From Pseudomonas fluorescens (GTDB lineage Bacteria > Pseudomonadota > Gammaproteobacteria > Pseudomonadales > Pseudomonadaceae): a DNA stretch of 64,000 nucleotides. This document shows positions 17,288 through 26,739 of the stretch, piece by piece. A program made the translations under genes and the position numbers. The notes under the pieces were generated by a model. That model saw only the letters and a list, made by a program, of their open reading frames with translations. It did not search any database and was not told where the DNA came from. The first letter of the stretch is position 1; every line of letters begins with the position of its first letter. Location of the stretch: NCBI RefSeq assembly GCF_000967965.1, contig NZ_LACC01000013.1, positions 1 through 64,000 of the forward strand, written 5' to 3'.

Positions 17288-18841
17288 ATGCAGTTGATTG
17301 AACATTCCGACTCGCCGCGCTACATCCGCCTGCACGAGCGGGATAACGTAGTGATCGTGGTCAATGATCAGGGTGTACCGGCCGGTACCAAGTTTGCGGA
17401 CGGCCTGGTTACCGTGGACTTCGTGCCACAGAGCCACAAGGTCACCCTGGAAGACATTCCCGAAGGTGGCCAGGTGATTCGTTACGGCCAGGTCATTGGC
17501 TATGCCTTGCAGCCGATTCCCCGCGGCAGTTGGGTCAAGGAAGATCAACTGCGCATGCCGACCGCGCCACCGCTGGACAGCCTGCCGCTGTCCACCGATG
17601 TGCCGGCCGCGCAGGCACCGCTGGAAGGCTTCACTTTCGAGGGTTATCGCAACGCCGACGGCACCGTCGGCACGCGCAACATTCTCGGCATCACTACCAC
17701 CGTGCAGTGCGTGACCGGGGTGCTCGATCATGCGGTCAAGCGCATCAAGGACGAGTTGTTGCCCAAGTACCCGCACGTCGACGACGTGGTGGCGCTGACC
17801 CACAGCTACGGCTGTGGCGTGGCTATCACTGCGACTGACGCGTACATCCCGATCCGCACCGTGCGCAACCTGGCACGCAACCCCAACCTGGGCGGCGAAG
17901 CCTTGGTTATCAGCCTGGGCTGCGAGAAATTGCAGGCCGGGCAGGTGATGCACGACAACGACAGCTCGGTGGACCTGAGCGAGCCATGGCTGTACCGCTT
18001 GCAGGATTCCAGTCACGGCTTCACCGAGATGATCGAGCAGATCATGGAACTGGCCGAGACACGCTTGAAGAAGCTCGATCAACGTCGCCGGGAAACCGTG
18101 CCGGCGTCCGAGCTGATCCTTGGCATGCAATGCGGCGGCAGTGATGCGTTCTCCGGCATCACCGCCAACCCGGCGCTCGGTTATGCCTCGGACCTGCTGC
18201 TGCGGGCCGGTGCGACGGTGATGTTTTCCGAAGTCACCGAAGTGCGCGATGCCATTTATCTGCTGACCTCCCGTGCGGAAAACCAGGACGTCGCCCAGGA
18301 ACTGGTGCGGGAAATGGACTGGTACGACCGTTACCTGGCCAAGGGCGAGGCGGATCGCAGTGCCAACACCACGCCGGGCAACAAGAAGGGCGGGTTGTCG
18401 AACATTGTCGAGAAATCCCTGGGATCGATCGTCAAGTCCGGCAGCAGCGCGATCAACGGCGTGCTTGGCCCTGGCGAGCGTTTCAAGCGCAAAGGCCTGA
18501 TCTTCTGTGCGACCCCGGCCAGTGACTTTGTCTGCGGGACGCTGCAACTGGCGGCGGGGATGAACCTGCATGTGTTCACTACCGGTCGCGGCACGCCTTA
18601 CGGGCTGGCCATGGCGCCGGTCGTGAAGGTTTCGACCCGGACCGAACTGGCGCAACGCTGGCCGGACCTGATCGACATTGACGCCGGGCGCATTGCCACC
18701 GGCCGTGCATCGATCGAGGAGCTGGGCTGGGAGCTGTTCCACTACTACCTGGACGTGGCCAGCGGCAAGAAACAGACCTGGGCCGAGCAGCACAAGCTGC
18801 ATAACGACATCACCCTGTTCAACCCGGCGCCGATTACCTGA
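17288..18841 (+). CDS. garD: Galactarate dehydratase
   Basis: A 517-residue member of the UxaA/GarD family. It dehydrates D-galactarate (mucate) to 5-dehydro-4-deoxyglucarate, the substrate of KdgD encoded upstream. The N-terminal SAF domain is at residues 1-95, followed by a proline-rich linker. The catalytic part begins [13 protein letters not shown] near 119. The conserved HSYGCGVAI near 174 and [21 protein letters not shown] near 277 supply the Fe/metal-binding and substrate residues. Length and domain order match GarD rather than the shorter altronate dehydratases. With the transporter it closes the galactarate route. No separate glucarate dehydratase (gudD) is visible in this window. 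Confidence 0.92.
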   Translation: MQLIEHSDSPRYIRLHERDNVVIVVNDQGVPAGTKFADGLVTVDFVPQSHKVTLEDIPEGGQVIRYGQVIGYALQPIPRGSWVKEDQLRMPTAPPLDSLPLSTDVPAAQAPLEGFTFEGYRNADGTVGTRNILGITTTVQCVTGVLDHAVKRIKDELLPKYPHVDDVVALTHSYGCGVAITATDAYIPIRTVRNLARNPNLGGEALVISLGCEKLQAGQVMHDNDSSVDLSEPWLYRLQDSSHGFTEMIEQIMELAETRLKKLDQRRRETVPASELILGMQCGGSDAFSGITANPALGYASDLLLRAGATVMFSEVTEVRDAIYLLTSRAENQDVAQELVREMDWYDRYLAKGEADRSANTTPGNKKGGLSNIVEKSLGSIVKSGSSAINGVLGPGERFKRKGLIFCATPASDFVCGTLQLAAGMNLHVFTTGRGTPYGLAMAPVVKVSTRTELAQRWPDLIDIDAGRIATGRASIEELGWELFHYYLDVASGKKQTWAEQHKLHNDITLFNPAPIT

Positions 18842-18856
18842 TACCGCGTTATCGTT

Positions 18857-18923
18857 CATCGCGAGCAATCTCGCTCCCATATTTGGAATGCATTCCCCTG
18901 TGGGAGCGAGCTTGCTCGCGATG
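18857..18923. repeat. Inverted REP pair downstream of garD
   Basis: CATCGCGAGCAATCTCGCTCCCA faces TGTGGGAGCGAGCTTGCTCGCGATG across about 20 bp. It is the likely 3' boundary of the hexarate cluster. Confidence 0.88.
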
Positions 18924-19001
18924 GCGGTCGACCAGACGCCAACGTCCTTGGTGGCTTATCATTAGCCCCCTAACGACGCTCACCCCCAAGGTCCTCCCGG
19001 C

Positions 19002-19943
19002 ATGCTGGCAATTTTCCTCGAAACCCTGAACATCACCGCGCCGGTGTTTGCCATGCTGTTTCTGGGTGTGCTGCTCAAGCGCATCGACTGGATCAACGAC
19101 AACTTCATCCATACGGCGTCGGCCCTGGTGTTCAACGTCACCATGCCGGCGTTGCTGTTTCTGGGCATCCTGCATGCCGACCTGCACGCGGCATTGCAGC
19201 CGGCGCTGCTGATCTATTTCTCCCTCGCGACCCTGGTGTGTTTTGCCATCGCCTGGGGCTGGGCGATCTGGAAGTGCCCGCGGGAAGATCGGGGGATCTA
19301 CACCCAAGGTGCCTTTCGCGGTAATAACGGGGTCATCGGCCTGGCGCTGGCGGCAAGCATGTATGGCGACTACGGGATTTCCCTCGGGGCGATCCTCGCG
19401 GCGCTGGTGATCCTGTTCTACAACACCCTCTCGACCATCGTGCTGGCGGTGTACAGCCCGGTGATCAAGTCCGATCCGTGGAGCATCTGCAAAAGCGTGT
19501 TCAGCAATCCGCTGATCATCAGTGTGATTGCGGCTGCACCCTTCGCCTATTTCAAGATCGGCTTGCCGGGCTGGCTGGAAACCTCAGGCCAGTACCTGGC
19601 GCAAACCACCTTGCCGCTAGCGCTGATCTGCATCGGCGGCACGCTGTCCCTGGCAGCACTGCGCAAAAGCGGCAGCATGGCGCTCAGTTCAAGCCTGGTG
19701 AAGATGATCAGCTTGCCGGTACTGGCGACACTGGGGGCGTGGTTGTGGGGCTTTCGTGGGGCGGAGTTGGGAATTCTGTTCCTGTACTTCGGCAGCCCGA
19801 CCGCCGCAGCCAGTTTCGTCATGGCCCGGGCGGCGGATGGCAATCACGAGCTGGCGGCGGCGATTATCGTGATCACCACGCTGATGGCGGCGGTCACCAC
19901 CAATGTCGGGATCTTCTTTTTGCAGTGGGGTGGGTGGATCTGA
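19002..19943 (+). CDS. AEC-family (auxin efflux carrier-like) transporter
   Basis: A 313-residue inner-membrane protein with about ten hydrophobic helices in two similar halves and short loops. Conserved AEC features include FNVTMPALLF near 45, FRGNNGVIGLALA near 105 in helix 4, and LPLALICIGGTLSL near 205. Bacterial members transport organic anions such as malate or malonate, but the substrate cannot be read from the sequence. It is a single gene between the hexarate cluster and a convergent gene pair. A weak AAGGTCC ribosome site precedes the ATG. Confidence 0.82.
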   Translation: MLAIFLETLNITAPVFAMLFLGVLLKRIDWINDNFIHTASALVFNVTMPALLFLGILHADLHAALQPALLIYFSLATLVCFAIAWGWAIWKCPREDRGIYTQGAFRGNNGVIGLALAASMYGDYGISLGAILAALVILFYNTLSTIVLAVYSPVIKSDPWSICKSVFSNPLIISVIAAAPFAYFKIGLPGWLETSGQYLAQTTLPLALICIGGTLSLAALRKSGSMALSSSLVKMISLPVLATLGAWLWGFRGAELGILFLYFGSPTAAASFVMARAADGNHELAAAIIVITTLMAAVTTNVGIFFLQWGGWI

Positions 19944-19968
19944 CCCTGGAATTCGTGGAGTTCTTCAG

Positions 19969-20000
19969 GGCGCCATCGCGAGCAAGCTCGCGATGGCGCC
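19969..20000. repeat. REP-like palindrome between convergent genes
   Basis: GGCGCCATCGCGAG and CTCGCGATGGCGCC form a perfect 14-bp stem with a CAAG loop. Its position between two genes whose 3' ends face each other fits a shared transcription barrier. Confidence 0.85.
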
Positions 20001-20027
20001 AGATCAGGCAGCCTGAATTTCAATGAC

Positions 20028-20408
20028 TCACTCCGGCTTCTGGTAACTGTCGATCACTTCCTGCGCCGCCCGAAACGCATCGATCGCCGCCGGCACACCG
20101 GCATACACCGCGCAATGCAGCAGCGCCTCGCGAATCTCATCCACAGTGCAGCCGTTGTTCAGCGCACCGCGCACATGTCCTTTCAATTCCTGCGGGCACT
20201 TGAGTGCAGTCAGGGCGGCAAGGGTGATCAGGCTGCGGGTTTTCAGCGGCAGGCCTTCGCGATTCCACACGCCGCCCCAGGCGTGTTCATTGACGAAATC
20301 CTGCAGCGGCTGGGTGAATTCGGTGGCATTGCCCAGTGCGCGGTCGACAAAGGCGTCGCCCATCACTTGGCGGCGGACTTCAACGCCGGGTTTTTTATTC
20401 TCGGTCAT
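20028..20408 (-). CDS. Carboxymuconolactone decarboxylase (CMD) family protein, PcaC-like
   Basis: A 126-residue all-helical CMD-family protein. Characteristic residues are the GGVWNREGLPLKTRSLITLAAL stretch near 45, ELKGHVRGALNNG near 78 and EIREALLHCAVYAGVPAA near 93. It resembles PcaC, which decarboxylates 4-carboxymuconolactone in protocatechuate breakdown. However, no pca genes are nearby, and there is only one cysteine near the AhpD-type site, so it is neither clearly PcaC nor a CXXC peroxidase-type CMD. Its start overlaps the stop of the antiporter gene by four bases (ATGA), indicating an operon and translational coupling with it. Confidence 0.8.
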   Translation of the reverse strand: MTENKKPGVEVRRQVMGDAFVDRALGNATEFTQPLQDFVNEHAWGGVWNREGLPLKTRSLITLAALTALKCPQELKGHVRGALNNGCTVDEIREALLHCAVYAGVPAAIDAFRAAQEVIDSYQKPE

Positions 20409-21466
20409 GGGGCTTCCCTCTTATGGTGTTGGCGATGCCAGGCGCGTAGCGACGTAAACAGCAAAAACGCCACCAACGCCGGCAGGACGAAAAACAGCAT
20501 CAAGTGTTCCAGCTTGCCGGCCAGTGGCATGCCGGTGGTGAACGACACCACGTGCAGCCCATACGCCAGGTACAAACCCAGAAACAGCAGGCCTTCGGCG
20601 CGGGTCACCCGGTAGCCGGAGTAGAACACCGGCAGGCACAGCGCCGCGACGCCGAGCATCACCGGCAGGTCGAAATCCAGGGCGTTGGGCGACACCGACA
20701 GCGGCGACGGCGCCACCAGCGCGGTAAAGCCGAGCACGCCCAGGAGGTTGAACAGGTTGCTGCCAATCACGTTGCCCACGGCAATCTCGCGCTCACCGCG
20801 CATTGCCGCGATCAACGAAGTGGCCAGCTCAGGCAGTGATGTGCTGACGGCGACGATGGTCAGGCCGATGATCCGCTCCGACAACCCAAGATCGGTGGCG
20901 ACCGCAACCGCTGCACCCAGCAGCAAGTGCCCGGCGTACACCAGCATCGCCAGCCCGGCGATGATCATCAGCACGCTGCTCAGCCATGACGCTTGCACGG
21001 CGTGATCATGGCTCGATACCGGGCGTGCCGAGTGTCGTGACTGGCGCAGCAACAAGCCCAGGTAAATCGCCAGTGCTGTCAGCAACATCACGCCGTCGGC
21101 ACGGGTCAGTTCTTCATTCCAGGCGAGTACGAACACCAACAGGCTGGCGCCGATCATCAATGGAATATCCAGGCGCACCAATTGCCGGGAAACCCGCAAA
21201 GGAATGATCAGCGCGGACAACCCGAGGGTGACGAGGATGTTGAAAATGCTGCTGCCGATCACACTGCCGACGGCGATGTCGGCATTGTGCGCCAGGGTCG
21301 CTTGCAGGCTGATCGCCATCTGCGGTGCGCTGCTGCCGAGGGCGACGATGGTCAGGCCGATGATCAGTGGTCGTACGTGCAACCGCGCGGCGATGCGTAC
21401 GGCGGCGCGCACCATCAATTCGGCGCCGACAATCAGCAGGAACAATCCGCTGACTAATTCGATCAC
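20405..21466 (-). CDS. Calcium/sodium antiporter (CaCA family, YrbG-like)
   Basis: A 353-residue inner-membrane exchanger with two inverted homologous halves. Each has an alpha motif: GLTIVALGSSAPQMAISL with GSVIGSSIFN in the first half, and GLTIVAVSTSLPELATSL with GNVIGSNLFN in the second. In the first half the usual TSxPE acidic residue is Q (SSAPQ), while the second keeps SLPE; this asymmetry is worth noting because the glutamates coordinate Ca2+ in NCX-type exchangers. About ten to eleven helices are visible. It exchanges Ca2+ for Na+ or H+. It is followed directly by the CMD-family gene. Confidence 0.87.
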   Translation of the reverse strand: MIELVSGLFLLIVGAELMVRAAVRIAARLHVRPLIIGLTIVALGSSAPQMAISLQATLAHNADIAVGSVIGSSIFNILVTLGLSALIIPLRVSRQLVRLDIPLMIGASLLVFVLAWNEELTRADGVMLLTALAIYLGLLLRQSRHSARPVSSHDHAVQASWLSSVLMIIAGLAMLVYAGHLLLGAAVAVATDLGLSERIIGLTIVAVSTSLPELATSLIAAMRGEREIAVGNVIGSNLFNLLGVLGFTALVAPSPLSVSPNALDFDLPVMLGVAALCLPVFYSGYRVTRAEGLLFLGLYLAYGLHVVSFTTGMPLAGKLEHLMLFFVLPALVAFLLFTSLRAWHRQHHKREAP

Positions 21467-21516
21467 ACTGATCAGGGGTAAATCGGCTAGTCCGAAAATG
21501 GTCGGGGCTCCATCGG

Positions 21517-21891
21517 TCAGTCGTCGAGGGCTTGCACGCGAACCCGTGCGGTGCCGCTGCTCAGCATGCCCAGGCGCTCGGCGGCTTCCCGGGACAGGTC
21601 GATCAGGCGGCCACGGGTGTGCGGCCCGCGATCATTGATGCGTACCACGCAGGATTTGTCGTTATTCAGATTGGTGACCTTCACCCGTGTACCAAAGGGT
21701 AGCTGGCGATGGGCGGCGGTCATGGAATTCATGTTGAAACGCTCGCCGTTGGCGGTGCGTTTGCCTTGGTGTTTGGCGCCGTAGTACGAAGCCACGCCGG
21801 TTTTATCGTAGCCGTGCGGATCGACGGTGTCGGTGCTGGCGCAACCAGCCAACAGAGAGAGCAGGGCGCAGGCGCCGAACAGACGTTTCAT
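21517..21891 (-). CDS. Small RlpA-like double-psi beta-barrel lipoprotein
   Basis: A 124-residue protein. MKRLFGACALLSLLAGC is a lipoprotein signal with lipobox LAGC and Cys17 as the lipidated residue. Residues 30-120 are a double-psi beta barrel: GVASYYGAKHQGKRTANGE, MTAAHRQLPFGTRVKVTNL and VVRINDRGPHTRGRLIDLS, with the catalytic-type H and D of RlpA lytic transglycosylases. It lacks the C-terminal SPOR domain of full-length RlpA, so it is a second, minimal homologue rather than the divisome RlpA. It probably acts on peptidoglycan at the outer-membrane inner face. Confidence 0.85.
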   Translation of the reverse strand: MKRLFGACALLSLLAGCASTDTVDPHGYDKTGVASYYGAKHQGKRTANGERFNMNSMTAAHRQLPFGTRVKVTNLNNDKSCVVRINDRGPHTRGRLIDLSREAAERLGMLSSGTARVRVQALDD

Positions 21892-21911
21892 TCAAGGTTT
21901 TCCCGAAACAA

Positions 21912-22091
21912 TTGTGGGAGTAGAGCCAATGTGGCGAGGGGCTTGCCCCCGTTGGACTGCGCAGCAGTCCCAAAATTTCGAACACGATTTGTCAGATACA
22001 AACCGAATCCGGAAATTGGGGCCGCTTCGCGACCCAACGGGGCGATGCGGCGTTCCGACAAGCCCCCTCGCCACAAAAGCTCGCTCCCACA
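21912..22091. mobile_element. MITE-like inverted-repeat element, copy A
   Basis: The outer arms TGTGGGAGTAGAGCC and GCTCGCTCCCACA enclose inner arms TGTGGCGAGGGGCTTG (21930-) and CAAGCCCCCTCGCCACA (ending 22075). Inside are CCCCCGTTGG, a small GGACTGCGCAGCAGTCC palindrome and CGCTTCGCGACCCAACGGGG. Copy B at 39031-39164 has the same parts in the same order. It has no coding potential of its own. It is located between the RlpA-like gene and the end of gatB. Confidence 0.8.
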
Positions 22092-22094
22092 GGA

Positions 22095-22125
22095 GATGGA
22101 GCCAGATTTAAGAGCTGGCTCCATC
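22095..22125 (-). terminator. Stem-loop downstream of gatB
   Basis: GATGGAGCCAG and CTGGCTCCATC form a perfect 11-bp stem with a 9-base loop, 5 bp after the gatB stop. It lacks a T-tract, so it may work with the adjacent inverted-repeat element. Confidence 0.55.
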
Positions 22126-22129
22126 CTCA

Positions 22130-23575
22130 TCAGCCTTCGAGCTTGCTTTTGAGCAGTTCGTTGACCTGTTGCGGGTTGGCCTTGCCTTTGGAGGCTTTCA
22201 TGGCCTGGCCGACGAAGAAGCCGAACATCTTGCCGCGCTTGGTTTCGTCTGCCGCGCGGTATTGTTCGACCTGCTCGGCGTTGGCCGCGAGCATTTCGTC
22301 CAGCACCGCCGAGATGGCACCGGTGTCGGTCACTTGCTTGAGGCCGCGCTTGTCGATGATCTCGTCCGCGCTGCCTTCGCCGTTGGCCATCGCTTCAAAC
22401 ACCACCTTGGCGATCTTGCCGGAGATGGTGTTGTCCTTGATGCGCAACAGCATGCCGCCCAGAAGCTCTGCGGAAACCGGAGACTCTTCGATGTCCAGGC
22501 CTTGCTTGTTGAGCAGGCTGCCCAACTCGACCATCACCCAGTTCGCCGCCAGTTTGGCGTCGCCGCCGATGCTCGCGACTTTCTCGAAGTAGTCGGCTTG
22601 CTCGCGGCTGGTGGCCAGGACGCTGGCGTCATAGACCGACAGACCAAATTGCTCCTGGAAACGCTCGCGTTTTTGCGGTGGCAATTCCGGTAGGGTGGCG
22701 CGCACGTCGTCGAGGAACGAGTTCTCGATGACCACCGGCAGCAGGTCCGGATCGGGGAAGTAACGGTAGTCGTTGGCTTCCTCTTTGCTGCGCATCGGAC
22801 GGGTTTCGTCCTTGTTCGGATCGTACAGGCGCGTCTGCTGGATCACCTTGCCGCCGTCTTCGATCAATTCGATCTGACGCTGGATTTCGCTGTTGATCGC
22901 CTTCTCGATGAAGCGGAACGAGTTGACGTTCTTGATCTCGCAGCGGGTGCCGAATTCGACCTGGCCTTTCGGGCGGATCGACACGTTGCAGTCGCAACGC
23001 AGCGAGCCTTCGGCCATGTTGCCGTCGCAGATGCCCAGGTAGCGCACCAGCGCGTGGATCGCCTTGACGTAGGCCACGGCTTCCTTGGCGCTGCGCATGT
23101 CCGGCTCGGAAACGATTTCCAGCAGCGGCGTGCCGGCACGGTTCAGGTCGATGCCGCTGGCGCCGCTGAATTCTTCGTGCAGGCTCTTGCCGGCGTCTTC
23201 TTCCAGGTGCGCGCGGGTGATGCCGACACGTTTGACCGTGCCGTCTTCCAGGGCGATGTCCAGATGGCCCTTGCCGACGATCGGCAACTCCATCTGGCTG
23301 ATCTGGTAGCCCTTGGGCAGGTCCGGGTAGAAGTAGTTCTTGCGGGCGAACACGTTGTGCTGGCCGATCTCGGCGTCAATCGCCAGACCGAACATCACCG
23401 CCATGCGCACTGCTTCCTGGTTCAGTACCGGCAGAACGCCAGGCATGCCCAGATCGATCAGGCTGGCCTGGGTGTTCGGCTCGGAACCGAACGTGGTGGA
23501 ACTACCGGAAAAGATTTTCGACCGGGTGGTGAGCTGGGTGTGAATCTCCAGCCCGATCACGACTTCCCATTGCAT
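22130..23575 (-). CDS. gatB: Aspartyl/glutamyl-tRNA amidotransferase subunit B
   Basis: A 481-residue GatB. It phosphorylates the side chain of mischarged Asp-tRNA(Asn) or Glu-tRNA(Gln) and passes it to ammonia from GatA. The N-terminus [17 protein letters not shown], the motif [12 protein letters not shown] near 88, [14 protein letters not shown] near 145, [11 protein letters not shown] near 193, and the C-terminal GatB/YqeY domain (about 330-481) with [22 protein letters not shown] are all present. The length is as expected. It lies 10 bp downstream of gatA in the gatCAB order. Its presence suggests that Asn-tRNA and/or Gln-tRNA is made by transamidation; in pseudomonads this is mainly Asn. 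Confidence 0.97.
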   Translation of the reverse strand: MQWEVVIGLEIHTQLTTRSKIFSGSSTTFGSEPNTQASLIDLGMPGVLPVLNQEAVRMAVMFGLAIDAEIGQHNVFARKNYFYPDLPKGYQISQMELPIVGKGHLDIALEDGTVKRVGITRAHLEEDAGKSLHEEFSGASGIDLNRAGTPLLEIVSEPDMRSAKEAVAYVKAIHALVRYLGICDGNMAEGSLRCDCNVSIRPKGQVEFGTRCEIKNVNSFRFIEKAINSEIQRQIELIEDGGKVIQQTRLYDPNKDETRPMRSKEEANDYRYFPDPDLLPVVIENSFLDDVRATLPELPPQKRERFQEQFGLSVYDASVLATSREQADYFEKVASIGGDAKLAANWVMVELGSLLNKQGLDIEESPVSAELLGGMLLRIKDNTISGKIAKVVFEAMANGEGSADEIIDKRGLKQVTDTGAISAVLDEMLAANAEQVEQYRAADETKRGKMFGFFVGQAMKASKGKANPQQVNELLKSKLEG

Positions 23576-23585
23576 GTGTGTCTCC

Positions 23586-25037
23586 TCAGAAGCCGGTTGG
23601 GGTGCGGGTGTGCCAGTCAGTGTTCAACTGGTACTGGTGCGCAACGTTGAGCAAGCGGCCTTCCTGGAAATACGGGGCGAGCAGTTGCACGCCGACCGGC
23701 AGACCGTCGACAAAACCTGCTGGCATGGACAGGCCCGGCAAACCCGCGAGGTTGGCGGTGATGGTGTAGACGTCTTCCAGGTACGCAGCGACCGGGTCGC
23801 TGTTCTTGGCGCCAAGCTTCCAGGCCGGGTTCGGCGTGGTTGGGCCGAGGATGATGTCGACCTCATTGAAGGCCGCCATGAAGTCGTTCTTGATCAAACG
23901 ACGAATCTTCTGCGCCTTCAGGTAGTAGGCGTCGTAGTAACCGGCGGACAGCGCGTAGGCACCGACCATGATCCGGCGCTGTACTTCCGGGCCGAAGCCT
24001 TCGCCACGCGAGCGTTTGTACAGGTCTTCGAGGTTTTTCGGGTCTTCGCAGCGATAGCCAAAGCGCACGCCGTCAAAACGCGACAGGTTGGACGAGGCTT
24101 CCGCCGGGGCGATCACGTAGTACGCAGGGATCGCGTGCTGCATGTTCGGCAGGCTGATTTCCTTGATTACGGCGCCGAGCTTTTCCAGCTCCTTGACGCT
24201 GTTGTGGATCAGCTCGGCGATGCGCGGGTCGAGACCGGCGCTGAAGTATTCCTTCGGCACGCCGATGCGCAGGCCTTGCAGCGAACCGTTGAGGCTGGCG
24301 CTGTAGTCCGGCACGGGCTCATCGATGCTGGTTGAGTCGTTCGGATCGAAGCCGGCCATACCTTGCAACAATATTGCGCAGTCTTCGGCGGTGCGTGCCA
24401 TCGGGCCGCCCTGGTCGAGGCTGGACGCGTAGGCAATCATGCCCCAGCGCGAAACACGACCGTAGGTCGGTTTCAGGCCGGTGAGGTTGGTCAGGGCCGC
24501 AGGCTGACGGATCGAACCGCCAGTGTCGGTGCCGGTGGCTGCCGGCAACAGACGAGCGGCAACCGCCGCAGCGGAGCCGCCGGACGAACCGCCCGGCACG
24601 TGTTCCAGGTTCCACGGGTTTTTCACCGCGCCGTAGTAGCTCGACTCGTTGGCCGAACCCATGGCGAATTCGTCCATGTTGGTCTTGCCCAGGGTCACGG
24701 CCCCGGCAGCGGCCAGCTTGGCGACGACGGTGGCGTCGTACGGTGCCTTGAAGTTGTCGAGCATCTTCGAGCCGCAGCTGGTGCGAATGCCCTGGGTGCA
24801 GAACAGGTCTTTGTGGGCGATCGGCGCGCCGAGCAGGGCGCCGCTCTCACCATTGGCCCGGCGGGCGTCAGCGGCTTTCGCCTGCGTCAGCGCCAGGTCT
24901 TCGGTGAGGCTGATGAAACTGTTGAGCTGTGGATCGAGCTGGACGATGCGCGCCAGCAGGACCTTGGTCAGCTCTTCGGAGGAAAACTTTTTATCGGCGA
25001 GTCCGCGGGCGATCTCGGCCAGAGTCAATTGATGCAT
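23586..25037 (-). CDS. gatA: Aspartyl/glutamyl-tRNA amidotransferase subunit A
   Basis: A 483-residue amidase-signature enzyme. It hydrolyses glutamine and channels the ammonia to GatB. The Ser-cisSer-Lys triad is visible: K76 in HKDLFC, S151 in [13 protein letters not shown] and S175 in [12 protein letters not shown]. The middle Gly/Ser-rich block is intact and the length is standard. It lies 17 bp after gatC, in a gatCAB operon divergent from mreB. Confidence 0.97.
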   Translation of the reverse strand: MHQLTLAEIARGLADKKFSSEELTKVLLARIVQLDPQLNSFISLTEDLALTQAKAADARRANGESGALLGAPIAHKDLFCTQGIRTSCGSKMLDNFKAPYDATVVAKLAAAGAVTLGKTNMDEFAMGSANESSYYGAVKNPWNLEHVPGGSSGGSAAAVAARLLPAATGTDTGGSIRQPAALTNLTGLKPTYGRVSRWGMIAYASSLDQGGPMARTAEDCAILLQGMAGFDPNDSTSIDEPVPDYSASLNGSLQGLRIGVPKEYFSAGLDPRIAELIHNSVKELEKLGAVIKEISLPNMQHAIPAYYVIAPAEASSNLSRFDGVRFGYRCEDPKNLEDLYKRSRGEGFGPEVQRRIMVGAYALSAGYYDAYYLKAQKIRRLIKNDFMAAFNEVDIILGPTTPNPAWKLGAKNSDPVAAYLEDVYTITANLAGLPGLSMPAGFVDGLPVGVQLLAPYFQEGRLLNVAHQYQLNTDWHTRTPTGF

Positions 25038-25054
25038 TGCAGGCTCTTTCCCTA

Positions 25055-25342
25055 TTAGTCGATGACTTTCGGAACCAGGTACAGGCCGTTTTCGACCGCT
25101 GGTGCGATGGACTGGTAGGCCTCGCGGTGATTGGTCTCGGTCACGACGTCTGCGCGCAGGCGCTGGTTGGCTTCCAGTGGGTGGGCCAGCGGTTCGATAC
25201 CGTCGGTATTGACCGCCTGCATTTCGTCGACCAGCCCGAGAATGCTGTTGAGGGCCGAAGTGATGTGTGGAAGATCGGCATCATTGAGGCCAAGGCAGGC
25301 CAGATGAGCGATTTTTTCCACGTCGGAGCGTTCAAGCGCCAT
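25055..25342 (-). CDS. gatC: Aspartyl/glutamyl-tRNA amidotransferase subunit C
   Basis: A 95-residue helical subunit that wraps around and stabilises Gat[20 protein letters not shown] and the C-terminal ...[18 protein letters not shown]...[20 protein letters not shown]...GLYLVPKVI are the conserved ends of GatC. It is the first gene of gatCAB, with a GGAGAA ribosome site. A 15-bp palindrome lies just upstream of its start. Confidence 0.96.
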   Translation of the reverse strand: MALERSDVEKIAHLACLGLNDADLPHITSALNSILGLVDEMQAVNTDGIEPLAHPLEANQRLRADVVTETNHREAYQSIAPAVENGLYLVPKVID

Positions 25343-25366
25343 AGGGATTCTCCAGTGGAAAACAAA

Positions 25367-25381
25367 ACGGACGGCGTCCGT
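25367..25381. promoter_or_regulatory. Palindrome ACGGAC-GGC-GTCCGT upstream of gatC
   Basis: A perfect 6-bp inverted repeat with a 3-bp centre lies 25 bp before the gatC start, in the gatC-mreB divergent promoter region (25343-25553). It could be an operator or a 5'-UTR hairpin. I see no known regulator match. Confidence 0.4.
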
Positions 25382-25541
25382 GTGTTAGATTGTCGGAACA
25401 CTACCGCACTTCTACGGTCATAAGGCCGCGATTGTGGGGCTTGGTGCACAGAAAAGCGGCCAATTTAACATATTGGCGCCTTGCCCAAAATCCCTGTCGT
25501 TGTTAGAGTTTGCCGCACTTTTTTACCCACGCGTTGCCTAG

Positions 25542-26591
<1,050 letters not shown>

Positions 26592-26620
26592 GTCGCCGGA
26601 TTGCCTCTATGCTGTTGAGC

Positions 26621-26664
26621 GCGCAGGCGGCACTTTGCAGTGCTGCCTGTTCGCGTTTATCTTC
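26621..26664 (+). terminator. Hairpin (attenuator-like) between mreB and mreC
   Basis: AGGCGGCACT and AGTGCTGCCT (26625-26634 and 26639-26648) form a stem with a TTGC loop and a single mismatch. CGCG flanks extend it, and it is followed by TTTATCTTCT. It could reduce read-through from mreB so that MreB exceeds MreC and MreD. Confidence 0.55.
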
Positions 26665-26697
26665 TGTCAGTCTGCATCCAGGCCGGATTGCCGCCGT

Positions 26698-26739
26698 ATG
26701 AATAAACAGAACATTTGCCTGGGAGGAGCGGCTTATTAA
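26698..26739 (+). CDS. Possible 13-codon leader ORF overlapping the mreC start
   Basis: ATG at 26698 reads MNKQNICLGGAAY and stops at TAA 26737-26739, so its stop overlaps the proposed ATT start of mreC (26735-26737) by one base. The mreC Shine-Dalgarno GGAGGAG lies inside it. No strong ribosome site precedes it, so expression is uncertain. Confidence 0.3.
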   Translation: MNKQNICLGGAAY

